A program made the translations under genes and the position numbers. A stretch of 64,000 bases of DNA from Granulicella sp. (GTDB lineage Bacteria; Acidobacteriota; Terriglobia; Terriglobales; Acidobacteriaceae): the NCBI GenBank assembly GCA_025408425.1, contig JANXYX010000040.1, forward strand, positions 48,158 to 112,157, given 5' to 3'. Positions 27,798 through 36,071 of this stretch are shown piece after piece. The first letter of the stretch is position 1. Each line of letters opens with the position of its first letter. Below the pieces are notes generated by a model. It saw only the letters and a program-made list of their open reading frames with translations. It was not told where the DNA came from and ran no database searches.

Positions 27798-27995
27798 CTA
27801 CCGGATAAGGTGAAAAACCCCATACAGGCAGATTTCCACACAGAGCAAGATGTAAAGGGCTCTCCCGACACGGCTTGGAGGATTTTCCACTGGAGGACGA
27901 TTTCCCATCGTTCGGGTAGTTAGATGTTTTCCGAATAAACCGTTTAAGATCAGCAAGAAGCCGACGATGGCCGCAACCCAGTACCTGAAGTACAT
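27798..27995 (-). CDS. Small two-helix membrane protein next to the RHS tip remnant
   Basis: 65 residues from an ATG at 27993-27995. The same frame is open up to a TTG at 28139, which would give 113 residues and overlap the RHS tip. Two hydrophobic helices are visible: YFRYWVAAIVGFLLILNGLFG and ALYILLCVEICLYGVFHL. There is no strong ribosome binding site for either start. A short membrane protein directly downstream of an RHS toxin-like tip could be its immunity protein, but this rests on position only. It may also be a remnant. Confidence 0.4.
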   Translation of the reverse strand: MYFRYWVAAIVGFLLILNGLFGKHLTTRTMGNRPPVENPPSRVGRALYILLCVEICLYGVFHLIR

Positions 27996-28114
27996 CCAAC
28001 CATCCGCATTATGGTCTATCTGCAATTGGGGTCTCCAAAAGTCCCGTTGTATCTGCGTACACAGATACAACGGTGATTTAGTCGCAGTGCCCACACCAAC
28101 CGATTGAATCTGGT

Positions 28115-28576
28115 TCAGGTCGCCGTTATGCGTTCCCAATAGGCTAGGAAAGGAGTGTCAGGTACAGGGGCAGCATAGTTCACGTTTCCATTGCTTCCAC
28201 CAAACGACACACCTGAACCTCCAGGCACTAGGCTGGTGCTCCCTGCTAACTGGACTCCGTTCTTGGTATCTGCGGATAAACCTAAGCAGCCTCTTCCGCC
28301 AACTCCAAGGTATGCAGCAGCGCCAAACGCACATACATTTGGAATCGGAGCAATTGCTTTCTAAATAGCTTGGATGTACTGAGCTGATGTTGGCGCTGAG
28401 GGGGTTTGTCGCTGGGCTAGATACTGCTGATCGGTGGCAACTTGCTGATCATAAAGCAGGTTTGATCCCGGTGCTGGTGGCGTCACGGTATTGCCGCCGG
28501 GATCCTCGTGAAGCCAAAGCGCGTTCAGCACCTTCCCCGCATAGGCGCATTTTTCTTTCTCCATATTTCCCAGCAA
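28115..28576 (-). pseudogene. RHS-associated C-terminal tip remnant interrupted by a TAG codon
   Basis: The minus-strand frame from 28576 reads YAGKVLNALWL... and later APTSAQYIQAI, then a TAG at 28361-28363. It continues in the same frame as KAIAPIPNVCAFGAAAYLGVGG and GGSGVSFGGSNGNVNYAAP to a TGA at 28115-28117. The glycine-rich part after the stop resembles RHS/polymorphic-toxin tips I know from Acidobacteriota, where a Trp (TGG) would be expected at the stop position. No RHS core repeats precede it. Assignment as an RHS tip is an inference; decay is visible directly. Confidence 0.5.
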
Positions 28577-28583
28577 AAACGCA

Positions 28584-28832
28584 TGTCAAGCCCCAATACC
28601 GCCTAAACCCAACAAAACAAAGCAAATATAGATTGTCTGCGAGTTACCCCTCAGCTGCTAGAATAGAAATAGAAGAAAACAAAAGCAGGCCCGGCAACAC
28701 GCCGGGCCTAACTTGTTTAGAATCTAATATTTACATGTAACCCATTTGTTTGTAGTGATTTAGCGAAGCCACATTTTGTATCTACAGCAAACAATAGACT
28801 TAGCAAGGGGTATACCCCCGGGGGGTACCCCC
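28584..28832 (-). repeat. Dispersed intergenic element, copy A (inverted relative to copy B)
   Basis: Read on the minus strand the parts are, in order: two GC palindromes (28820-28832 GGGGGGTACCCCC and 28807-28819 GGGGTATACCCCC), AGTCTATT, a GCTAAA segment, AAACAAATGGGTTACA, GTAAATATTAG, a second AAACAA-GTTAGG, a hairpin with T-rich tail (28687-28709) and GGGGCTTGACA (28584-28594). All parts recur in the same order in copy B at 35260-35566. The palindromes end 4 nt before the ribosome binding site of the DUF503 gene. Confidence 0.8.
28676..28709 (-). terminator. Terminator hairpin inside element copy A
   Basis: AGGCCCGGC (28687-28695) and GCCGGGCCT (28701-28709) form a perfect 9-bp stem with a 5-base loop. 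On the minus strand it is followed by GCTTTTGTTTTC. It would stop a minus-strand transcript that crosses the element. Confidence 0.65.
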
Positions 28833-28845
28833 AGTAGGAGCCGCC

Positions 28846-29142
28846 ATGCCCGTCTCAAAGCTAACCCTGGAAATCGAAATATCCCATGCGCAGTCCCTGA
28901 AAGACCGTCGCCAGGTCATCCGCTCCATGAAGGACAAGCTCCGCCACTCCTTCAACCTCTCCATCGCCGAATTGGACGACGGCATCGTCTGGAACCGGGC
29001 CACCCTCGGCATCGTCGCCATCTCCAACTCCAACAGCTACCTCACCGGTCAAATGGAGCAAATTGATCGCGCCGCTCATGGCATAGCGCACAACCTCAGC
29101 GCAGAGATCACCGACTCCTACGCCGAAATCCTCTCGGAATAG
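28846..29142 (+). CDS. DUF503 (YlxP-like) protein
   Basis: 98 residues. SHAQSLKDRRQVIRSMKDKLRHSFNLSIAEL is the hallmark of the DUF503 family, small alpha/beta proteins usually encoded between infB and rbfA. Here it keeps rbfA as downstream neighbour but has lost infB upstream. AGGAG (28836-28840) precedes the ATG at good spacing. The function of the family is not established; some members have been linked to ribosome biogenesis by context. Confidence 0.85.
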   Translation: MPVSKLTLEIEISHAQSLKDRRQVIRSMKDKLRHSFNLSIAELDDGIVWNRATLGIVAISNSNSYLTGQMEQIDRAAHGIAHNLSAEITDSYAEILSE

Positions 29143-29226
29143 CCTCCCCGGTTCGCCAGATCCAGCAGATCGATTGAGCGGTAAACGGTCAAGTTTGATA
29201 CTCTAGACAATCCGCCGGATAAACCT

Positions 29227-29652
29227 ATGCCTGAACCAAGAGCCAGAACGTACCACCGCAACCGAGTCGCAAATACCTTCTCGGAAGAAATCGGTGCCAT
29301 GCTCGAGGGCGAACTCTCTGACCCTCGCATCGCGCCTAGCTACGTCACCGATGTAGTCCTCGCGCCCGGCGGCAAATCCGCCCGCGTCTTCGTCGCCGTA
29401 CACGGCACCGAAGAGGAAGAAGCCTCCACCCTCGAAGGCCTCACCACCGCTCGCGCCTACATCCGCTCCCAGCTCCGCGACCGCATGGGAGTACGTCACG
29501 TTCCCGAACTATCATTCGCCATCGACCGATCAGAAAAGATGACTGGCCGAATGGACGAACTGCTCGGGCGAATGCGCAAGCGCGATAAGAAACGAGCCGA
29601 CACACAAGCTGTCGTTCCCACCTCAACGCAGGAGCCCTCCACAAAAGCATGA
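29227..29652 (+). CDS. rbfA: Ribosome-binding factor A
   Basis: 141 residues with the RbfA KH-like fold. The N-terminus YHRNRVANTFSEEIGAMLEGELSDPRI and the central SYVTDVVLAPGGKSARVFV are followed by VRHVPELSFAIDRS, the family's C-terminal signature. RbfA helps mature the 16S 5' end and 30S subunits. The last 25 residues are a charged, probably disordered tail. The stop overlaps the nrnA start (ATGA), showing translational coupling. Confidence 0.93.
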   Translation: MPEPRARTYHRNRVANTFSEEIGAMLEGELSDPRIAPSYVTDVVLAPGGKSARVFVAVHGTEEEEASTLEGLTTARAYIRSQLRDRMGVRHVPELSFAIDRSEKMTGRMDELLGRMRKRDKKRADTQAVVPTSTQEPSTKA

Positions 29653-30608
29653 CTCCTGAATCCTCCATCGCCCAGCTCCTGGATGCCTTCCGCTCCAACA
29701 GCCGCTTCATCCTCACCTCTCACGCCCGACCAGATGGCGATGCAGTAGGCTCAGTTCTGGCGTTGGCCGAAGTCCTCGATCAACTCGGCTGCGAGACAGA
29801 CATCGTCCTCGCCGACCCGGTTCCTCTCATCTACCGCAACCTCCCCGGTGTCGACCGCATCCGAATCGCCGCCAGCGCTGGCGAAGGCGATATACCTGCC
29901 ATCATCCTCGAGTGCGATTGCATCGAGCGCACAGGACTCAAGGGATTGGAAGGTCGACGACTCATCAACATCGACCATCACGCCAGCGGAAGAGAGTTCG
30001 CCTCGCTCAACTGGATCGACGAGAACGCCTGCGCCGTCGCCGAGATGGTGCATCGCATCGCGGTAGCGGCCCAGATCAAGATCACACCCTCGATCGCCAC
30101 TTGCCTCTACACCGCAGTCCTGTCAGACACAGGATCATTTACCTACTCCAGCACCAATGCTGAGACGTTCGCCCTGGCACACAGCCTCGCCATGAACGGA
30201 GCCAGTCCCAGCCAGATAGCCCGGGAGGTCTACTTCTCTAACCCGGCAAGCAAGATCCGGTTGCTGGGTGTAGCCCTCTCCAATATGATTTGCGACGGCC
30301 CTGTGGCCTGGACTTGGGTAACAAGCGCAGATCTGAAACAGACAGGCGCCGACGCAGAAGACTGCGAAGGTGTGGTCAGCTATCTCATCGGCATCGCGGG
30401 AGTGGAATCTGCAGTCTTCCTCCGCGAGCTCGATTCCACTGGTCAATTTCGACTCAGCATCCGCAGCAAAGGAAAGGTTGACGTTGCTCAGATCGCGGAG
30501 TCCTTCGGTGGAGGCGGACATCGCAGTGCAAGCGGATGCACCTTGGACGGCCCGCTAGCGTCCGCAACGGAACGCATTCTCAGCCAACTTCGGACAGGAC
30601 TCTGTTAG
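29649..30608 (+). CDS. DHH/DHHA1 phosphoesterase (NrnA-type oligoribonuclease / pAp phosphatase)
   Basis: 319 residues. The DHH domain has SHARPDGDAVGS (motif I), an AIILECDC segment (motif II) and INIDHHAS (the DHH motif near residue 111). The DHHA1 domain ends with SFGGGGHRSASGC, which binds substrate. NrnA-like enzymes degrade nanoRNA and dephosphorylate pAp with manganese. It starts inside the rbfA stop, and rbfA-nrnA pairing is common in bacteria. Confidence 0.9.
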   Translation: MTPESSIAQLLDAFRSNSRFILTSHARPDGDAVGSVLALAEVLDQLGCETDIVLADPVPLIYRNLPGVDRIRIAASAGEGDIPAIILECDCIERTGLKGLEGRRLINIDHHASGREFASLNWIDENACAVAEMVHRIAVAAQIKITPSIATCLYTAVLSDTGSFTYSSTNAETFALAHSLAMNGASPSQIAREVYFSNPASKIRLLGVALSNMICDGPVAWTWVTSADLKQTGADAEDCEGVVSYLIGIAGVESAVFLRELDSTGQFRLSIRSKGKVDVAQIAESFGGGGHRSASGCTLDGPLASATERILSQLRTGLC

Positions 30609-30636
30609 CCTTGTCTCGCTCAGCACATGACAGTAA

Positions 30637-32451
30637 ATGAATGAGACGTCGCAATCTCCCGAGTCCGGCGCGTGGATGCAACGCGCACCAGTCGTTTGGC
30701 TTCGTCGGCTCTGGACACTTCCCGCCCTCGCTGCCCCCCGCGAGTTCCTCATGCTCTTCATCGTCAGCGTTTTTCTTTTGCTCTATGGGCTAGTTCCGAT
30801 CTTTGGCGGTGACCAGCTTGGACTCGTCGGTGCCGATGAACCGCGATATGCCCAGATTGCACGCGAGATGCTCGCAGCGCACTCAGCGGCTTGCCACGAG
30901 GTCAATGCCAAGATGGTTCCACGGAGCCTGCGCATCGAGGATCTTCGTGCCTCGTACCACTGCCTGGTGAGTGGAACAGTAACACCGATTCTCTACGGCC
31001 AACCCTGGCTCGAAAAGCCTGCGCTCTACTACTGGCGCGCCATGAGCTTTTTCAAAGAGTTTGGAGTTTCAGACTGGTCAGCTCGATTGCCTTCCAGCTC
31101 CGCAACATTCGCCCTGATCATCCTGATATTTCTGCATATGCGGCGATTCAGACCTGGCGGGCATCTGGATGCAGCGCTCATCACGGCATCATGCGTCGGT
31201 ATCGTCGGCTTTGCCCGAGGTGCCTCAACAGACATGCAATTGGCAGCGCCCTTTTGCATCGGCATGCTTGGTTGGTACGCATGGTACGAGACAGGCAAGA
31301 AGTTCTGGCTGTTTGATCTGTACTTCTTTGGCGCGGTCGCTACCTTGGCGAAAGGCCCTGTCGCTCCATTTCTGACGTTCTTCATCATCCTGCTATTCGT
31401 GGGACTGCGACGAGAGTGGTCTGCTCTGCGCCGTACAATCTGGGTCCCCGGCATTCTGCTCTACCTGGTGATCGTCCTTCCCTGGTACATCGCCGTTCAA
31501 AAGAAGAATCCCACATTTTATCGACTCTTTTTTCTGGAACATAACCTCGAACGTTTCGCTACAAATCGATACCAGCACCATCAGCCGATCTGGTATTACT
31601 TGGCCGTCGTATTACTGGCATTGATGCCATGGACTGTGATTTCGATCCGCGCGTTAGTGGATTCTATTCAAGTGTCGATCGCAGAGTGGAAGGTGCGTCA
31701 TAATCCGCAGCGCTACCTTGGCCACTCCCGCGCTGGGGACGCTTTTCCAGAATTCCTAGTACTTTGGGCTTTGCTTCCAATTGTATTCTTCTCTTTTTCA
31801 GGGTCAAAACTACCAGGCTACATTCTGCCTTCCATCCCTCCCATTACCATTCTCACTGCAGACTATCTCAATCGAATCCGCCGGGATGGCCTCCCCACAT
31901 GGTTGCTCTGGTCACATGCGGCGCTTTGTGCACTGCTTGTGTTCGTCCTCGTTCTAGCACCACAGCATATGAAGTATGAGACGTTGGTTCCTTCAGTAGG
32001 ATGGTTGTTCATCGCCGGTGCCGTAGCTGCAGCAATGGGTAGCATCGTTTGGTTGATCATTCGACGATTCGGCATCGAACAAGTCAGAAATGCCACAGTG
32101 CTTCCGGTTCTGGTATCGCTGATTTTCTTGCTTGGTTTTCATGGGAAAGATCTTGATCTTAACTACTCGGCCCGCCCACTTGCGAGAGAGATTGCCCTCG
32201 AAGCGCCTGATGTCAAGCTGATTGCCGTGCAGGATGTGAAGCGTGACATGGATTATGGTTTGGCTTTTTACAGGAATGAGCCCTTGATTCATTACAGCAG
32301 TGACGGAGTGCCGACTCAGGAACACATTCTCGTGATTCCAGCCAATCGCCCCGATACCCTTAATCAATGGCTTTCGGGGCGTGTGTACAAACCGCTATTT
32401 CTCTATGACTCGCAAGGCCTTGAGGTTTATAGGGTCTACGCCCAACGCTGA
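30637..32451 (+). CDS. ArnT-like lipid-linked-sugar glycosyltransferase (GT83/PMT family)
   Basis: 604 residues with about 11-12 membrane helices. The catalytic first periplasmic loop has VGADEPRYAQIAREML (Asp-Glu of the family), followed by YGQPWLEKPALYYW and later NLERFATNRYQHHQPIWYY, all ArnT-type signatures. The N-terminal 30 residues are cytoplasmic. The protein should move a sugar from undecaprenyl phosphate to lipid A or another periplasmic acceptor; the sugar is not predictable. It is 28 nt downstream of nrnA. The Shine-Dalgarno sequence is weak. Composition is more balanced than that of the genes to its left. Confidence 0.85.
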   Translation: MNETSQSPESGAWMQRAPVVWLRRLWTLPALAAPREFLMLFIVSVFLLLYGLVPIFGGDQLGLVGADEPRYAQIAREMLAAHSAACHEVNAKMVPRSLRIEDLRASYHCLVSGTVTPILYGQPWLEKPALYYWRAMSFFKEFGVSDWSARLPSSSATFALIILIFLHMRRFRPGGHLDAALITASCVGIVGFARGASTDMQLAAPFCIGMLGWYAWYETGKKFWLFDLYFFGAVATLAKGPVAPFLTFFIILLFVGLRREWSALRRTIWVPGILLYLVIVLPWYIAVQKKNPTFYRLFFLEHNLERFATNRYQHHQPIWYYLAVVLLALMPWTVISIRALVDSIQVSIAEWKVRHNPQRYLGHSRAGDAFPEFLVLWALLPIVFFSFSGSKLPGYILPSIPPITILTADYLNRIRRDGLPTWLLWSHAALCALLVFVLVLAPQHMKYETLVPSVGWLFIAGAVAAAMGSIVWLIIRRFGIEQVRNATVLPVLVSLIFLLGFHGKDLDLNYSARPLAREIALEAPDVKLIAVQDVKRDMDYGLAFYRNEPLIHYSSDGVPTQEHILVIPANRPDTLNQWLSGRVYKPLFLYDSQGLEVYRVYAQR

Positions 32452-32528
32452 GCATGTATCCGCGATACGAGAGTTTCCGCTCAAGCCTCTACGAATTCTT
32501 ATAAGCTCGACGGAGACCTTTGCCTGGG

Positions 32529-33539
32529 ATGACGGTTGCTACCCAACTCGAGATTCTTGACCTTCGCCATTTCTCCGCACGTCAGTTGAGGCCGCTGATC
32601 GCTGACGAGGCACGAGTGTGGAAGCAACGTTTGCACTGGGACTATGAAAGCTCAAGCGAGCTACTACTTCAATACCTTGACTCGCGCATCTTGCCAGGGT
32701 TTGTGGCACTCGATCGCGGACGACTATGCGGCTTCACGTTCTGCGTGTATGAAGGTCATAAAGCTGTGGTTGGCGATGCGTATGCTGTCGCAAGCGAGCC
32801 GGAACAAGCGTTACAGATTACAGATAGGCTCTTGAGCCATCTGCTGGATCTTTTGGTGCATAGCCCAGACATTGACCGCATCGAATCTCAGATGCTCCTC
32901 TACGACGCGGGGGCGATCGAAAAGAGTTTCCTAGAGACAGGCTTTACGCTTTACCCGCGGCTGTTCATGGAGTACGACATGCCCATGGTTCCTGGTCAAG
33001 TAGATCGAATGCCCGGACAAGGAACTCGTCCTTCTTTGCCGGAGTATATCGAACTGGCTGGATGGACGGCATCGTGCTATCAACCTGCGGCGGAGCTGAT
33101 TCATTCCTCCTATACAAACCACATCGATGCGCAGATCAACGATCAGTACCGTTCGCTGCATGGGTCGTTGCGGTTTTTGCATAACATTGTCCGCTTTCCG
33201 GGATGCGGAGTCTTTGAAGCCACCGCGTCCTGGGTTCTACGCGATAAGCGTACGGATACGCTGGCAGGGATGGTTTTGTGCTCCAGGGTTGCTCCGGAAG
33301 TAGCGCATATCACCCAGATATGCGTGGCGGAGCCTTATCGTGGGCGAGGATTTGGTCGGATGCTTCTGGAGCGCTGCATGGCGAATCTCGCAGCTACCGG
33401 CTTCACCGCGATTACATTGACGGTGACTGCATCCAACGAGCCGGCAGTGAAGCTGTACAACGACCTTGGTTTCTTTATCAAGCATCACTTCGATGCGATG
33501 GTGCTGGAAAAGACACGAGCCGGAATCACTGGTTTGTGA
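32529..33539 (+). CDS. GNAT-family N-acetyltransferase
   Basis: 336 residues from the ATG at 32529; a TTG three codons earlier has a better-spaced GGAG and is possible. The C-terminal half is a clear GNAT domain: HITQICVAEPYRGRGFGRMLLERC holds the acetyl-CoA-binding R-G-x-G-x-G/A loop near residue 275, followed by ASNEPAVKLYNDLGF. The N-terminal half (residues 1-150) resembles a degenerate GNAT fold, so this may be a tandem-GNAT protein. The acceptor is unknown. Confidence 0.8.
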   Translation: MTVATQLEILDLRHFSARQLRPLIADEARVWKQRLHWDYESSSELLLQYLDSRILPGFVALDRGRLCGFTFCVYEGHKAVVGDAYAVASEPEQALQITDRLLSHLLDLLVHSPDIDRIESQMLLYDAGAIEKSFLETGFTLYPRLFMEYDMPMVPGQVDRMPGQGTRPSLPEYIELAGWTASCYQPAAELIHSSYTNHIDAQINDQYRSLHGSLRFLHNIVRFPGCGVFEATASWVLRDKRTDTLAGMVLCSRVAPEVAHITQICVAEPYRGRGFGRMLLERCMANLAATGFTAITLTVTASNEPAVKLYNDLGFFIKHHFDAMVLEKTRAGITGL

Positions 33540-33565
33540 TTCCGGCCGCTGCAGTCGATTGTGGG

Positions 33566-35092
33566 TTACTCCACGTGATAGTTCGGCGCCTCACGGGTGA
33601 TGATGACGTCGTGTACGTGGCTTTCGCGCAGACCAGCATTTGAGATTCTGATAAACCGAGCGTTGGTTTGCAGTTCTGCAATGGTTCCACAGCCAAGGTA
33701 GCCCATGCCGGAGCGGAGTCCACCGACGAGTTGGTAGACCATGGCTTCCAGTGGGCCACGATGAGGGACGCGGCCCTCGATGCCTTCGGGGACATACTTG
33801 GCGAGGCGGTTCTGGGTGGCACCTTCTCGGGCGGTGAGATTGGGACGCTCGCCACTGGTGATCTCGTTCATGTCCTCTTTGCCCTGGAAGTAGCGTTCGC
33901 CGGATCCCTGGGCCATGGCGGAGAGGGAGCCCATGCCGCGGTAGGCCTTGAAGGACCTGCCCTGATAGAGGATGGTTTCTCCTGGGCTCTCATCCACACC
34001 GGCGAAGAGGGAACCCATCATGACGACGCTGGCACCGGCAGCGATGGCCTTGGTGACGTCACCTGAGTACTTGATGCCGCCGTCGGCGATGACTGAGATG
34101 CCTCGCTCTTTGGCTGCACGATAGGCTTCTGCGATGGCGGTAATCTGGGGCATGCCGGCGCCGGTGACCATGCGGGTCGTGCAGATGGAGCCGGGGCCGA
34201 TACCGACCTTAATGGCGTCTGCACCTGCATCGATGAGGGCCATTGCGCCCTCATAGGTGGCGACGTTTCCGGCAAGAAGGTCGATGTGGGGAAAGTGCTT
34301 CTTGCACTCGGCTACTGCCTCGAGGACACGGATGGAGTGGCCGTGGGCGGAGTCGATGGCGAGGGCGTCGACACGGGCTGCAACCAACGCTGCGGCGCGT
34401 TCGAGGAAGTCTCCGGTTGCTCCGATGGCGGCAGCGACGCGGAGTCGTCCCTGGGAGTCCTTGGAGGCGTTGGGGTACTTGAGCTTCTTCTGGATGTCTT
34501 TGACGGTGATGAGTCCCTTGAGCTCAAAATCGTCGTTGACGACGAGGAGCTTCTCGACGCGATGCTGATGGAGGATTTGTTCCGCCTGCTCGAGGGTAGT
34601 TCCTACGGGGACGGTGATGAGGTTGGTTTTGGTCATGACCGAGTCGATGGAGAGATCGGTGCGGGAGACAAAGCGGAGGTCGCGGTTGGTGAGGATGCCG
34701 ACTAGTTTCTTGTTCTTGGTGACGGGGACGCCGGAGATCTTGTAGCGGCGCATGACGTCGAGGGCATCGGCGATGGGCTGCTCAGGCGAGATGGTGACAG
34801 GATCGACGATCATGCCACTCTCAGAGCGCTTGACCTTGTCGATTTCGCCAGCCTGCTGCTCGATGGTGAGGTTGCGGTGGACGACACCAAGACCTCCCTG
34901 CTGGGCCATGGCGATGGCAAGGCGTGACTCGGTTACGGTGTCCATCGCGGCGGACATGAGCGGCGTATTGAGGGTGATCTTCCGAGTCAACTGGGTCTGG
35001 GTGCTGACCTGGGTGGGGATAACGTCGCTGTATGCGGGGACGAGGAGGACATCGTCGAAGGTCAGAGCTTCGGGAAGGGGGGAAATGATCAT
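33566..35092 (-). CDS. guaB: Inosine-5'-monophosphate dehydrogenase
   Basis: 508 residues, full length. The N-terminus [16 protein letters not shown] is canonical. Two CBS domains lie at about 95-220 ([20 protein letters not shown]). The catalytic loop [15 protein letters not shown] holds the active-site cysteine, and [19 protein letters not shown] with GMGSLSAM, then the mobile flap with GRVPHRG, complete the barrel. It converts IMP to XMP, the first committed step to GMP. Convergent with the GNAT gene; divergent from the region with repeat copy B. Confidence 0.97.
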   Translation of the reverse strand: MIISPLPEALTFDDVLLVPAYSDVIPTQVSTQTQLTRKITLNTPLMSAAMDTVTESRLAIAMAQQGGLGVVHRNLTIEQQAGEIDKVKRSESGMIVDPVTISPEQPIADALDVMRRYKISGVPVTKNKKLVGILTNRDLRFVSRTDLSIDSVMTKTNLITVPVGTTLEQAEQILHQHRVEKLLVVNDDFELKGLITVKDIQKKLKYPNASKDSQGRLRVAAAIGATGDFLERAAALVAARVDALAIDSAHGHSIRVLEAVAECKKHFPHIDLLAGNVATYEGAMALIDAGADAIKVGIGPGSICTTRMVTGAGMPQITAIAEAYRAAKERGISVIADGGIKYSGDVTKAIAAGASVVMMGSLFAGVDESPGETILYQGRSFKAYRGMGSLSAMAQGSGERYFQGKEDMNEITSGERPNLTAREGATQNRLAKYVPEGIEGRVPHRGPLEAMVYQLVGGLRSGMGYLGCGTIAELQTNARFIRISNAGLRESHVHDVIITREAPNYHVE

Positions 35093-35259
35093 AGTTTTAG
35101 GCCCGGACTATAGAGTCTGCTGTGCGTGGTCTCCATGTCAGCGGTTGATCGATTGTAGAGTCGCTGGAGAGACAGAGCAAATAAATGGGTGGGAAAGACC
35201 ATGTTTTCTGGCTTCCTCCGGGCACTGCGTGGCAGGTTTGCAGTTTAAAGGCGGTTTCA

Positions 35260-35566
35260 GGGGGGTACCCCCCTGGGGGGTCCTCACTCGCAAGTCTATT
35301 ATTTACAGCAATATAGAATTTAAGGCCCCGCTAAAACATTCCAAACAAATGGGTTACAGGTAAATATTAGGAAACAAACGGGTTAGGATTCTTTCTGCTG
35401 ATTTTGGGTAGATTTAGGCCTGGTGGCCGATTTCTTAACGTCAACAGCCCCGATTTGGGCCGGGGCTGTTTTGGTCTCTGCTTTAATTATATGTGATTGA
35501 GCGGAACTAATAGACACATTTTATGTCTTTTGTTTTTATCGACTTAGGTGGTTTTGGGGCTTGACA
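35260..35566 (+). repeat. Dispersed intergenic element, copy B
   Basis: It starts with the palindrome GGGGGGTACCCCCC (35260-35273) and GGGGGG, then AGTCTATT, GCTAAA, AAACAAATGGGTTACA (16 bases identical to copy A), GTAAATATTAG (11 identical), a second AAACAAACGGGTTAGG, a terminator hairpin and finally a TTAGGTGG-TTTTGGGGCTTGACA tail. Copy A at 28584-28832 has the same parts in the same order on the opposite strand. Confidence 0.8.
35443..35472 (+). terminator. Terminator hairpin inside element copy B
   Basis: AACAGCCCCG (35443-35452) and CGGGGCTGTT (35461-35470) form a perfect 10-bp stem with an 8-base loop; the plus strand continues with two more T. It sits at the same relative position as the hairpin in copy A although the stem sequences differ. 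Confidence 0.65.
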
Positions 35567-35582
35567 AGATTTTAGAGAACAT

Positions 35583-35840
35583 TCATTCGCGGGAGAGTCG
35601 TAACAGCAAGGAAGCATGGCGTTTAAGAGTGAACTTGTAGTCGTAATTGATCGGCCCTAGATCTTTGGCTGCCCAGATATCGCGGGCCTTCGACTGCTTC
35701 CCTGCCCCAGCATCCTTGGATGGAGGCCGATGCCACGGAGAAACGACCGGGTCCTCGCCGAAGTTTAAGATTGCGAGCGCCCTGCTGCCGTCAGCGAGTG
35801 GCCGCGACCAGATCTCGATGGGACACTCAACTCCGGGGTT
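35583..35840 (-). pseudogene. Remnant of a GH27 alpha-galactosidase C-terminal beta-domain
   Basis: The last about 85 codons of this frame read CPIEIWSRPLADGSRALAIL, then NFGEDPVV, KARDIWAAKDLGP and RHASLLLRLSRE. This is the pattern of the C-terminal antiparallel beta-domain of GH27 alpha-galactosidases, where EVWSRPL-DGS-AV--FN and RDLW--KDLG are recurrent. No catalytic (alpha/beta)8 barrel precedes it; the sequence upstream is the rimP promoter region. It is therefore a decayed 3' fragment. Confidence 0.65.
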
Positions 35841-35925
35841 TGATCTCCCATTGCTGGTTGGGTGTAGCTGGGGGGCGTGATTCTTCAGACATTGAAAATG
35901 TGCGGGGATGGATGTAAGATCGGGG

Positions 35926-35954
35926 TTGCAAGCGATTTTGTTCCGTCGTATGAA
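35926..35954 (+). promoter_or_regulatory. Predicted promoter of the rimP-nusA-infB operon
   Basis: TTGCAA (35926-35931) and TATGAA (35949-35954) are separated by exactly 17 bases. Transcription would start near 35961, giving a leader of about 110 nt before rimP. Confidence 0.55.
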
Positions 35955-35993
35955 AGAGTCCGTGAGCACACCGGAAAATTGACGGAGTGGATG

Positions 35994-36015
35994 AGTGGGC
36001 GAGAGCCCACTTTTT
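35994..36015 (+). terminator. Intrinsic terminator / attenuator in the rimP leader
   Basis: AGTGGGC (35994-36000) and GCCCACT (36005-36011) form a perfect 7-bp stem closed by GAGA and followed by TTTTT (36011-36015). It lies inside the leader, about 57 nt before the rimP start and about 35 nt after the predicted start of transcription, so it would terminate most transcripts unless read through. Confidence 0.7.
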
Positions 36016-36071
36016 ATTTGCTCTCAAGATTGTTTGCAAGTGCCACAGAGACAGGTCCCGAAAGTTTAGAT

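Larger units (their letters stand above)
35093..35582. other. Non-coding region between guaB and the GH27 remnant
   Basis: About 490 bases without a gene. It holds the guaB promoter side, repeat copy B (35260-35566) and its terminator hairpin (35443-35472). I found no cluster of DnaA boxes in it although the strand bias changes sign nearby. Confidence 0.6.

Noticed and set aside
35093..35582. Replication origin (oriC) in the gap at the skew change
   Set aside because: No DnaA-box cluster (only a weak TTATTTACA-like match) and no dnaA or dnaN gene in the window; only the skew argument remains and is listed as a finding.
35877..36071. N-terminal extension of rimP by 65 codons
   Set aside because: It would translate across the promoter and terminator hairpin, and RimP homology begins at the ATG at 36072.
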